Source: Rhizophagus irregularis (taxonomy: Eukaryota > Glomeromycota > Glomeromycetes > Glomerales > Glomeraceae). From it: 64,000 nucleotides of DNA. Positions 44,611-56,074 of this stretch are shown piece by piece. The notes under the pieces are model-generated. The model searched no databases, was not told the DNA's origin, and saw nothing but the letters and a program-made list of their open reading frames with translations. The stretch is taken from NCBI RefSeq assembly GCF_026210795.1, contig NC_089451.1:914001-978000 (forward strand), in the 5' to 3' direction. Position numbers and translations under genes: made by a program. How positions within the stretch are numbered: position 1 is the stretch's first letter; each line of letters starts with the position of its first letter.

Positions 44611-45818
44611 ATCTGGGAAAAGTGGAAATGCAATTATAGATGATTTTATTCTTAAAAATGAACTAAGATGGATTCCTTATAACAAATTTAAAAATGTTAA
44701 ATATCTTAATGAAGGAGGATTTGGTACTATATACAAAGCTGTTTGGTTAGGATATGAAGAAGTAATTCTTAAATGTCACAGGAATTTAAATGAAAATTTA
44801 AATGAATTTTTGGAAGAAGTATGATAGTATATTATTTTCTATTTTTAATTTGAATTAAGATTTATTTATATTAACAAATTATTATTATTTTTTATAGTGG
44901 GAATATCATATAAGTGTTTTAAGTTCAAATGATATTATATATTTTTATGGATTTACAAAAGATCCAAATACTTCAAAATATATGGTAGTAATTGATTATG
45001 CAAATAAAGGTAATTTAAGAGAAAATTTAACAAGAATAGTTAAAAATAATTGGAATCAAAAATTATATATATTGTACGAAATTATTTCTGGACTTAGTGA
45101 GATACATGAAAAAAGTCTTATTCATTGTGATTTTCATGATGGCAATATTTTAAATCATAATTATAAGAATAAGGATAAAATTTATATTAGTGATTTAGGA
45201 TTATGTCAACCTGTAAAATCATTTTTGAAAAAGTATGATATTTATGGTGTTATACCATTTATGGCTCCTGAAGTTTTAAAAGGCAAATCTTATACTCCAG
45301 CTAGTGATATATATAGTTTTTCTATGATTATGTGGGAATTTACATCTGGTGTCCCACCATTTAATAATAGAGCACATGATATTCAACTTAGTTTAAGTAT
45401 TTGTAAAGGTGAACGTCCTAAAATTATTGAAAATACTCCACAGTGTTATGTAGATTTAATGAAAAAATGTTGGAATGAAAATCCATTAAAAAGACCATCT
45501 TCTAAAGAAGTATTAAAAATTATTGAAAAATGGATTTTCCGTCCTTTTGAAGTCAGTGAAGAATTAAAAAGCAACCTTATGGAATTTATAAATGCACCGA
45601 TTGGGCATAATAATCTTGCTACTAAATATCATCCTAAAGCATGTTATAAAAGTCGCTTACTTGATTTTACTAGTAAAAAATTGAATGAAATTCTTGAAAG
45701 TGAAGATTCACAAGCATATTATGCAAGTCATTTTAGTAGTGAAGAAGTGAATGAAATGCCAATAAGTGAAGATTTGAATGATTGTATAGTTAATGATATG
45801 AAGTCTTTAGGTATGTAA
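44611..45818 (+). CDS. Protein kinase (TKL-like), 5' part missing
   Basis: Two exons are supported (44611-44818 and 44898-45818; the split is in phase), 375 residues to the stop. A serine/threonine or tyrosine-kinase-like domain has a glycine loop (EGGFGTIY), a beta-3 lysine in VILKC, catalytic HCDFHDGN (Asp present), DLG in place of DFG, MAPE, and a late DIYSFSMIMWEF. It resembles the hugely expanded kinase family of Rhizophagus. A splice acceptor (TTTATAG) precedes 44611, but further upstream lies satellite DNA, so earlier exons are distant or lost. The C-terminal tail is acidic. Function in vivo unknown. Confidence 0.85.
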
Positions 45819-46495
45819 TATACATGAAAAAAAGTAATTTTGCAAATTATTTATGTGAAATTAATTTTATTTATCTGATTACTTAGATATTAAAACAGAT
45901 TAAAATTAACTATTTTTTAAGTAATATCATGTATGCTTTGACAAAATTGTTTTTTATTTCATTCATTTTTTTTAGATTTAATTAAACACTAAGACTTGAG
46001 TAAAAGTTTCTTGGTTTGTAATTTAAATGATTCCTTTTTTTTATAGCTTATCCAAATATTATTTTTTTATTTTATTTAGAATTATTTAAACACTAAGGCT
46101 AGAGTAGTAAATATTTTACAAGTTACTTAGTTTGTAATTTAATTAAATCTTTTTTTTTTACAATTTATCTAATTATTAAATATAAATTACCGAAAAATAT
46201 GAACATATAAGACCATTATTTCCAATGTGTGAATCAAATAATTAGATGCTTATTGATGTGGAATTTTACATTTATAGGTTAATGTTAAATATTTTAAAAG
46301 ACTCCAAAATTTTCAGTAACTTATCACCAGTCCAATTTTTAAATTTTGTGTTACAGCATTTTCACATACTATATTTATGAAGTAGGGCAGTGACATATAT
46401 GGTACCAGAAATCTATGCTTGACAATAAAATCAGAGTACTTATAAATCTTTCAACACTTTAAAAAGTATAGAATTTCAAAGAAATAAACTGGTAA
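45819..46495. other. AT-rich intergenic region
   Basis: Nothing coding is seen. It has two diverged copies of a TTTAATTAAACACTAAGACT-like stretch (45974 and about 46081). Confidence 0.4.
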
Positions 46496-46501
46496 CTTTG
46501 T

Positions 46502-46716
46502 TAGGACCCCGAAATATACATAGAAGGGTCAGGTCAGAGTTTGCGTATAATGAGTCAAAAAAATCATGTAGATCATTCCTTTTATGGATAATCCCAGCCA
46601 AAATAATATTTCCTAATTTAGATAATGGCTGAAATTATTGTAATTCTGGCCCTAAAAGAATGCGTATTTTGGACCACTTTTGGACCTGACCTCTACATAT
46701 ATATTTCGGGGTCCTA
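46502..46716. mobile_element. MITE with 33-bp inverted repeats
   Basis: 215 bp. The left end TAGGACCCCGAAATATA... and right end ...TATATTTCGGGGTCCTA form imperfect inverted repeats of about 33 bp reaching GGTCAGGTC. CTTTGT flanks both sides (46496-46501 and 46717-46722), a 6-7 bp target duplication. It encodes nothing, so it is a non-autonomous DNA element. Confidence 0.85.
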
Positions 46717-47204
46717 CTTTGTTCTTCAAGACAAGTACTATTAAATTACTGGTCTAATTTCAAAAAACAATGTCTACACAAAAAGTTATAAACGTTTGAA
46801 ATTTGGTAATTTTTACATCAGCCTTAAATTTAAAACAAAAAAGTCATGTATAATGTATTTTATTTTTAAATTTATCATAACATTTGAATTCTGGCTTTTA
46901 CTATCTCAATTTTTTGAAATAGATGCTAATATTGGTGCATTTTTAGTATTCTTTTTTGGCTGATTTCCTTTATATATATACATGCTCACGTATTTCACTC
47001 AAAATCGCGAGTTTTCATTGGCTATTTGTTACCTACGTGACAAATCAGGAATTTGAAATATTGTAAAATGTAAAGTATAGTCTTCCACCAACATATTAGT
47101 TAACATTTTAGAAGGTGGGGAGTACTTAGGTAACATAATTTATAAAGTAAAATGATTGGTATGTGAATATATGTCACTGAGTAGTATGAAAACCCCAATT
47201 CTGG
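46717..47204. other. Intergenic region, nothing recognised
   Basis: No coding frame, RNA gene or repeat was recognised. Confidence 0.35.
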
Positions 47205-47460
47205 CTCAGCACCACCATATAATCTAATTACTACCACTTTATATAATCTAGTTACCACCATCATATAACCTAATTACCACCACATAATCCACCTACCACT
47301 TTTACTATAATTCAACTACCACTTTTATATAATTTAGTTACCACCATTATATAATATAATTACCACCATATAATCCACCTACCACTTTTCATATAATCTA
47401 GTTACCATCATATAGTTTTATTACTACCATACAACTCTATTACCACCATATAATCTGAAA
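47205..47460. repeat. Minisatellite, inverted relative to 39.2-39.6 kb
   Basis: Degenerate 20-28 bp units TATAATCTAGTTACCACCA. The core is the reverse complement of the GTGGTAATTAGATTATA unit at 39226-39575. Confidence 0.75.
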
Positions 47461-47656
47461 AAAATCAACCGAACAAGAAATAGGATTTCAAAGCCAACGG
47501 AGCCAAAAAAGGTAAGGAATATTAACCCATCTAGAAAACCAGCCATGGAGTCAATAGAGCGGAATAGCAAGGCAAGCAATTTCCCTTATACCGAGAAAAA
47601 ATGTAATTGAATAAAAGGTAGGTCCCAAGTAACTATACAGATAAATAGTACATAAC

Positions 47657-48127
47657 ATGGTATATACCACAGTATCAGTAATCCCCGAACTTGTAGGCCA
47701 TATCCTGGAATACATTTCAAGTAGTAATTTCAGACCACATCTTCTAGACGTCAACCCAATCTGGAGAGCCGAAGCTGAACGAGTACTCTGGAAGCGGCGC
47801 ATGCAAGCCGAGGAGACATACGAACAGGTGGAAAATATATGTAAGAAAGCTGAAAGGGCTTTCTGGCGAGATTGTGCAGATGGTGGTGTAAATTTTGATA
47901 AACTTGACGATGAATCAACTAAAATTAGTCAAGAAAAGTATACCAAATTCGAAGAAATGGTAGTCATAGAACAAGCTATTCTCCATTGTAGTTTTATATC
48001 AGAAAAAACTAATAAGGGAGAATACATCCGAATGATGCGCAATTTTGAGTTATTTAAGGATGGGGATACTCCTGATGAAGATGCGTTCGGTGACTCGGAT
48101 GATGATGACTCAGATGACGAGGAATAG
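47657..48127 (+). CDS. F-box-like protein
   Basis: Intact 156-aa ORF. The N-terminus VIPELVGHILEYISSSNF ... LLDVNPIWRAEAERVLW fits a short F-box-like helix set (residues 8-48). A helical middle and a very acidic tail (DSDDDDSDDEE) follow. I recall close relatives as a repeated Rhizophagus family. If it is a true F-box protein it would link a target to an SCF ubiquitin ligase; no substrate domain is recognised. Confidence 0.65.
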   Translation: MVYTTVSVIPELVGHILEYISSSNFRPHLLDVNPIWRAEAERVLWKRRMQAEETYEQVENICKKAERAFWRDCADGGVNFDKLDDESTKISQEKYTKFEEMVVIEQAILHCSFISEKTNKGEYIRMMRNFELFKDGDTPDEDAFGDSDDDDSDDEE

Positions 48128-48268
48128 ATTATATCCAGATAAATTTTAGAAGGCAATATTAACCCGCCTTCATCTTTTTTTTTTATCCTTATAGGGTAGG
48201 CGAACAATTAATTTTTATTTTCAGAAAAAATCTAATTGAATAAAAAAGGAGTATAAAAAGTTTACAAG

Positions 48269-48865
48269 ATGTCAACACATCAAGCAAGAAGTGCCCAACA
48301 CAGATAAGTCGTCCGATCAGTTTTAGCTGAACTCAAGCAGGTACCCGTCAAATCCATCCTATATCCCCGCTCAAATGCAAAATTGCAGAAATATGAGGAT
48401 GAGATCCGCCAAATCTGTGAAGCACAAGCGGCGGTAACTAATGAAGAGATAACCCGCATGATGCAAATTGACCCAGACCTACATTATGAGGTAGTCTTTG
48501 AACGTCGTGATCAGGTACGTATAGGAAAGGAGTTAACAGACTTAAACTTTACGGCTGATATTGCTATAGGAACACCTGGAGAGCATGACTATGCTTCATT
48601 TCTTACAGCACACAGTCAAACAATCCAGAATATTCTTCGGGATGAAAGAAATCGATTGGGATCAATAAAAGTAAGAATTGGAATATTTGCCACAATAAGA
48701 CGTTTAGATTCTTACCTTGAGGGATTATTTGGAGATGGTAACTTTAGTGAAGATGATGGAGTAGAGTATATCTACAGATATAACATACCATTTAAAACTC
48801 GCAATATGCCAATCCTACTATCAACAGATATTAATGGTACATTTAACTTTGCATTAGCAAGAATC
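48269..48865 (+). pseudogene. Unknown gene cut by a CACTA transposon
   Basis: The best start is ATG 48269, followed after 12 codons by an in-frame TAA (48305-48307). The same frame then runs open through VVRSVLAELKQVP, ICEAQAAVTNEEITRMMQID and VRIGIFATIRRLDSYL until the transposon end at 48866 cuts it after FNFALARI. It therefore has a nonsense mutation and a lost 3' end. Function not recognised; I recall related sequences as a multicopy family. Confidence 0.7.
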
Positions 48866-48989
48866 CACTGGTCGAAATCAAAAAAATCGGACATATGGAA
48901 AATCAGCTAAAAATCAGACCAAAATCGACTGACATTACAAATCGGCACATCTGATTGATGCCAATCGGACAATTTAATGAAAATCCAGA

Positions 48990-49600
48990 AAAAAATCATC
49001 ATATTTGATTGACGGCTGATTGATGCTAGTTGAAATCAAAAAAAAATCAGACAAATGGCAAATCAACCTAAAATTTGCCCAATATTCAAATATGTACTTC
49101 CAATTTATGGAAAATTGACAATTCAATAAAAATTCAATAAAAATTCAATAAAAATTCAATAAAAATTTGGCAAAAAATCATTATATTTGATTGACGGCTG
49201 ATTGATGCTGGTTGAAATCAAAAAAAAAATCAGACAAAATGACAAATCAACCTAAAATTTGCCCAATATTCAAATATGTACTTCCAATTTATGGAAAATT
49301 GACAATTCAATAAAAATTCAATAAAAATTCAATAAAAATTCGGCAAAAAATCATTATATTTGATTGACGGCTGATTGATGCTGGTTGAAATCAAAAAAAA
49401 ATCAGACAAAATGACAAATCAACCTAAAATTTACCCAATATTCAAATATGTACTTCCGATTTATGGAAAATTGATAATTCAATAAAAATTCAATAAAAAT
49501 TCGATAAAAATTCGGCAAAAAATCATTATATTTGATTGACGGCTGATTGATACAAAAAAAGTCATCAAAATTAACTTTTGAAAAACATGATTTGTCATTA
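48990..49600. repeat. Left subterminal tandem repeats, ~175-bp unit
   Basis: Four copies marked by TTTGATTGACGGCTGATTGA at about 49014, 49188, 49361 and 49529, each with runs of AATTCAATAAAA. Candidate transposase-binding region. Confidence 0.8.
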
Positions 49601-49684
49601 AAATTCAGAAATTCGGAAAAATCAACACCAAATTTATAGTCAATTACTCAATTTATTATAAATTTATGTCTAAAACTTATAAGT

Positions 49685-52600
49685 TTATAATTGGTATTTT
49701 CTACTAATTGGATTTACGGCTAAATACTCTCTTGCATTTTGCCAGTTTGAGATTTGGTAACTTACTGGTACAAATCTACCTAAAATATGATGCACAGGTA
49801 TTATACAATCACGACTTATTGGATAAAATTCGGTATTCCACAACTCAACATTACAAATTTCATCACTGCTGAAATAGTATCGAATATTGGTTGAATTTGC
49901 GTGTTTATACCAACGAACGTATGCTAGAAAATGTTCGACGGGATCATCTGGAAAGTCTACTACGTGAGTAAAATAATACTGAATTTGACCTGGGTAGGTG
50001 TCGACATCTTCATCATCCGTAATAAATTTCGCTAAGACGTACGAACTTTTTACATGTCTTAACGATAATGACGATCCAAAGACTTCTGAACCAATCCGAC
50101 ACCTTCCGAATTGGTTAATTTTGACCCTAATTATTATATTGTTATCTAAACCTTCTACAAGAGGCCTCCGAAATCCAAATGATTCGTAAGTCGCATTGTA
50201 ATATTCGACCATTAAATTTAACATTTCACTTGAAAGTAGTATATTATGAGATACCGGCTTAAGAAATTCACCTGGGAAGCCTTCTTTGCCAGAAATCTGT
50301 GAATCTTTAATATTTTGTGCATTCAGCCAAAATCAATGCATCTCATCTGACGAAAATTCATCAGTAACTGAAAGGGACCCGATAGTACGCTGACTGTTTA
50401 GCAATTCAAGACCTTTTACTTCTATACCTGAACTTATGATATTTTCGATTTGTTTATCAAACATTAATCGACGCATAAGTTCAGACTCAATTTTCCTGTT
50501 GCTGTTTGGTAACGAACCTAAAAGTGCGAAATCAATAAATTATAAGCTAATATTGAAATCGTTAAAATCGTTAAAAAATTGTTAACAGATATTTACCTAA
50601 AATACCGTTCATACATTCGAAAGAGAAACACCAGAACGCATATAATGGTCCATAATCAGATGAGCAATCGCGCAAATGCAGAGAAAGATGAAGATTCGGT
50701 GTGATCTTATCTCTGCCGTGGTGATTCTCAATGAGCTTGACTATTTCGATAAGACTTCTATGGGCTTCATCCACCAAATTAGATTCTAGAATCCGATTTA
50801 CCAAAATCGAACAAACCCTGACAAAATGATTCAGGATTCTTCTATCTACGTCTGAAAGGTGTTCCCAAAGTGATACAGTTGAATAAATTGTAAAGAATAT
50901 TCGCCACTGATCGGCCGTAAAATTGGTGAATCCCTCTCCACTATGAATTTTTCCTGGAATTCGACCTAAATCGGATGGTATCTGAAACTCGTCCATCTTT
51001 TTCTGAATTTTGTTCAAAGAATTTGGTGTCAAAATACCCCCATCGATCCAAATTCGTTTTACTATCCACTTCGCAATGCCCAGAAATAAGCAATGCATTG
51101 GATCAACTGTAATAAATCTAATAGGGTCAAAATATGATAGACGCAACAATTCGGACCATCTAACGCCAGTTTCTTTGACGAAGCGCTTTCTAGCAGCGTC
51201 TGAGTTGCATCTTCGCCAACCTAATGCGTTTTGCCAGTGCTCATTCGAATCTCGAGCAGAATACCCTACATCATCCATTCCAGCAAAATTATGCTGCCCA
51301 TTTTCATAATTTGCTTTTTTCTCACACCTGTGACATGAAACTAAGGCAGAAACATGACCGCAAATTTTTCTTGCGGCGGGAATGTCACATGATACTAAGA
51401 TTAAAGCGCCACGAACTCTCTTTCCATTTTCGCATTCATAAGTACGATTTAGTGTTAACCCAGCCCAGAGTGTTTCCAATTCGTTAACTATTGGTGCTAA
51501 ATAGTGGTTCACTTTATGTAGGCTGACCTCCTTTGGCCCAGGTAAAATGCCGAGAGTCAATAAATTTTTACGTCTAAATCGGATATCGCGTGGCAAATTG
51601 CATATAGCGGCGTATATGACACCGATACTATAAATGGTACTATCATATGGCTGAAACTAATCAAGATTCAGCATCAAGCCAAGATGAGAATCGGCCACTT
51701 CGCTTCTGAAAAAATTTGGCGAATCTTCATTGTCCGATTCTTTAAAATTCTTCCACACTTGCCCATCATATATATCGGTCAAAATATTATCAAAATTCGA
51801 CCGATTAGCCCAATGTCGGAGAGAATTTTCAAACCCAGGCCGACAAAACATAGTGGCAAGTTGTTGATTGATTCCAGTAAACGGATACATTAAATTAGGT
51901 CGTATTATTGTTCGATTTGTTGATGCGCTAATTTTTTCAGACAATGCTGTATTGCAAAGACGTGATCTGCGAACTGAAGAATTGGGAAATTCTATGTGTT
52001 GACATTTCATTATAGCAGGATTGTCCTCTTGTTTGAAATCTACCACTTCCTCTTTTTTATACAATTTGTGACATTTCGGACAAGGTACAAAACTATGAAA
52101 TTGGTCATTTAATCCAAGCTTCTTTCTTGTTAAGTAAAGCGAATCTGGAAAATCATTAAAATCGTCACTACTGAACTCGCACAGGGCCAATTTCATAAAT
52201 TTTATTAGAGTCTCAGTAGCTGTCTCTGCGATATTGAATCTTGTTCAAAAGTTCATTATCCAAAGTAAAATCTATAAAAATCGATCATAATTCGATTCTA
52301 AATATGGTGGGTTTTGAAATGGTTCATAACTAGGTGGTGAATAGTCTTCAAAAATTTCAGAAATTCCAGAAATTGGATCATTATCTGATTCACTGCCTAT
52401 AGACAATGTATCACTGTAGATATCTTCCTCTGTAGTATATTCGGATGATGATGAATCTTCTGGATCTTCTGAAATTTCTGGACGATTTGTATATTTTCTT
52501 GCACGTTGTCGAGGTAAGAAGTTAAATTTGACATCTTGATGTTCATTATCAACATCATCTTGATTACTGTTATCTGATTTTTCCAATTCTTGTCTAATAG

Positions 52601-52944
52601 ATTCATCAATCATTCGTCTAGCTGAAGCGGGTATTGATGTTTCACCTATTTCAAGTTGACGAACTTGAGACGAAATTGTACCTTGCGAATCTTGGTATTC
52701 TTGATGTCTAGAATCGTGAATTTCTTTTGTGCGAGAATCCACCAAGTTGCCATCACAATCAGGACAATTACAAACTACGTACTAGTTTTCTTTTATTACT
52801 TGTTGGTCTAGCAGAAGATACTATTTCTTCGTTTATTATACCAGAAATTGATCTATTTCTACGAGTAGAAGATGGCTAATTTGAAGGTGATTCTTCATCA
52901 TCAAGATCATCAAGTATTCTAGAGACTGACCTTTTTCTGCTCAT
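49685..52944 (-). pseudogene. CACTA Tnp2-like transposase, multiply broken
   Basis: Starts at ATG 52944 (MSRKRSVSRIL). Segments in order: acidic N-terminus with CNCPDCDG near 52770; SSSEYTTEEDIY; a CPKCHKLY zinc-like motif; the core block NLPRDIRFRRKNLLTLG ... GPKEVSLHKVNHYLAPIV, SCDIPAARKICG and SCHRCEKKANYENGQHNFAG; DPMHCLFLGIAKW; and a C-terminal part ending YLAVNPISRKYQL. Introns are likely near 50597-50520. In-frame stops are seen near 52880 (TAG), 51657-51659 (TAG) and 50333-50335 (TGA), plus a frameshift near 52790. Related to transposase family tnp2. Not functional. Confidence 0.8.
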
Positions 52945-53459
52945 TTGTTTAGTATTTGAATAAGTTTAATAAGTTTGGCAAAATCCAAATTTGTAAAAAG
53001 GCCGATTTTTATAAAATTTGGAATAACACAAAATTTGTATAATTTGTATGTATAATTAATGTAATCCTGGCTTCTATGATTATTTCAATAATTTTTTAGG
53101 ATTTAATATTTTTTTTTCGCAAATTTGGCAATTTTATATAATAAATTTGCGAATTTTCTAATTAATATACTTTTAAAAATTGCAATATGATTTAAGCTTA
53201 TTTTACAATAAAAAGCTTATTTTTAAAATAAAAAGCTTATTTTATTTTAAAATAACTTTTATTTACAAGATAATCACTTTATCATTCCTTTATCATTTTC
53301 GGATGCCAAACAAACCTTATCAAAAGAAACTGTAAATTTTAGCGAAAGTTGAAAAGTAACAATTTTGTATTAATCGAAGTGGTATTGCTATAATAACAAT
53401 ATATTTTCGATTTTACTGCAAATTTTGACAAAGTATAACTTGCCGCATTAAAGTATATC
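52945..53459. other. AT-rich internal spacer of the CACTA-like element
   Basis: No coding signal; includes TTTTATTTTAAAATAA inverted-repeat stretches near 53210-53260. Probably part of the transposase promoter side. Confidence 0.4.
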
Positions 53460-56015
53460 AAATTTTAACGCAGTAGAACGCTAACAATTTTCGTAATTTT
53501 AATTTATTTGTCTTTTTAATTATGATTTATAATTGATTTTTCAATCGAGAAATCAACGCAGGACGCTAACGATTTTCTTATTAATTAATTGATTTGTCTT
53601 TTTAATTATGATTTATAGTTGATTTTTCAATCGAGAAATCAATGCAATAGGACGCTAACGATTTTCTTATTAATTAATTTATTTGATTTTTTAATTATGA
53701 TTTATAGTTGATTTTTCAATTGAGAATTAAATGCAGTAGAACGCTAACGATTTTCTTATTAATTAATTGATTTGTCTTTTTTAATTATGATTTATAGTTG
53801 ATTTTTCAATCAAGAAATCAACGCAGTAGAACGCTAACGATTTTCATAATTTTAATTTATTTGTCTTTTTTAATTATGATTTATAGTTGATTTTTCAATC
53901 GAAATCAACGCAGTAAACATTAACGATTTTCGTAATTTTAATTTATTTGTCTTTTTTAATTATGATTTATAGTTGATTTTCAATTGAGAATTGACGCAAT
54001 AGAACGCTAACGATTTTAACTTATTAATTAATTTATTTGTCTTTTTTAATTATGATTTATAGTTGATTTTCGTAAAGAATTCAACGCAGTAGGACGCTAA
54101 CGATTTTTCTTAATTTTAATTAATTGATTTGATTTTTTAATTATGATTTATAGTTGATTTTTCAATCGAGAAATCAACGCAATGCTTATTAACGTTTTCG
54201 TAATTTTTAATTTATTTATGCTTTTTAATTATGATTTATAGTTGATTTTCCAATTGAGAATTCAACGCAATAGAGACTAACAAATTTTCTTATTAATTAA
54301 TTTATTTGTCTTTTTAATTATGATTTATAGTTGATTTTTTAAATAAAAATTGACGCAGTAGGAGCCTTCTTTTTCTTAATTTTAATTAATTGATTTGATT
54401 TTTTAATTATGATTTATAGTTGATTTTTCAATCGAGAAATCAACGCAGTAAAAACTTGTAACGATTTTCGTAATTTTAATTTATTTATGTCTTTTTAATT
54501 ATGATTTATAGTTGATTTTCAATTGAGAATTCAACGCAATAGGACGCTAACGATTTTCTTATTAATTAATTTATTTATGCTTTTAATTATGATTTATAGT
54601 TGATTTTCCAATAAAAAAATTGACGCAGTAGGACGCTAACGATTTTAATTTTAATTAATTGATTTGATTTTTTTTAATTATGATTTATAGTTGATTTTTT
54701 CGTCGAAATCAACGCAGTAAAAACGCTAACGATTTTCGTAATTTTAATTTATTTGTCTTTTTTTAATTATGATTTATAGTTGATTTTCCAATTGAGAATT
54801 AACGCAATAGGGCAGCTAACGATTTTCTTATTAATTAATTTATTTGTCTTTTTTAATTATGATTTATAGTTGATTTTCCAATAAAAGAATTGACGCAGTA
54901 GGACGCTAACGATTTTCTTAATTTTAATTAATTGATTTGATTTTTTAATTATGATTTATAGTTGATTTTGATCGAAATGTACTTGATACTGTAACGATTT
55001 TCGTAATTTTAATTTATTTGTCTTTTTTAATTATGATTTATAGTTGATTTTCCAATTGAGAATTCTACGTAATAGGACGCTAACGATTTTCTTATTAATT
55101 AATTTATTTGTCTTTTTTAATTATGATTTATAGTTGATTTTCCAATAAAGAATTCAACGCAGTAGGACGCTAACGATTTTCTTAATTTTAATTAATTGAT
55201 TTGATTTTTTAATTATGATTTATAGTTGATTTTTCGATACGAGAAATCGACGCAGTAAAACGCTAACGATTTTTTTCGTAATTTTAATTTATTTGTGCTT
55301 TTTAATTATGATTTATAGTTGATTTTCCAATTGAGAATTCAACGCAATAGGACGCTAACGATTTTCTTATTAATTAATTTATTTGATTTTTTAATTATGA
55401 TTTATAGTTGATTTTTCAATCGAGAAATCAACGCAGTAGAACGCTAACGATTTTCTTATTAATTAATTGATTTGTCTTTTTTAATTATGATTTTTCAATC
55501 GAGAAATCAACGCAATAGGATGCTAACGATTTTCTTATTAATTAATTTATTTGATTTTTTAATTATGATTTATAGTTGATTTTCCTCGAGAAATCAACGC
55601 AGTAGAACGCTAACGATTTTCTTATTAATTAATTGATTTGTCTTTTTTAATTATGATTTATAGTTGATTTTTCAATCGAGAAATCAACGCAATAGGACGC
55701 TAACGATTTTCTTATTAATTAATTTATTTGATTTTTTAATTATGATTTATAGTTGATTTTCCTCGAGAAATCAACGCAGTAGAACGCTAACGATTTTCTT
55801 ATTAATTAATTGATTTGTCTTTTTTAATTATGATTTATAGTTGATTTTTCAATCGAGAAATCAACGCAATAGGACGCTAACGATTTTCTTATTAATTAAT
55901 TTATTTGATTTTTTAATTATGATTTATAGTTGATTTTTCAATCGAGAAATCAACGCAGTAGAACGCTAACGATTTTCTTATTAATTAATTGATGATTTTT
56001 AAATTTATAAATAGG
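53460..56015. repeat. Minisatellite, ~90-bp unit, about 28 copies
   Basis: Unit contains CGCTAACGATTTTCTTATTA, TTTTTAATTATGATTTATAG and GAGAAATCAACGCAGTAG. Copies near the right side are more uniform than those in the middle. It ends 60 bp before the start codon of the accessory gene, so it occupies that gene's promoter region. Confidence 0.9.
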
Positions 56016-56074
56016 ACGATATGACGATATTGAACCCGCTTCGATTTTTTAAACGAATATTGAGTGAATATAAA

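Noticed and set aside
53460-56015. CRISPR-like array of ~90-bp units
   Set aside because: The whole unit repeats without unique spacers, and the organism is clearly eukaryotic.
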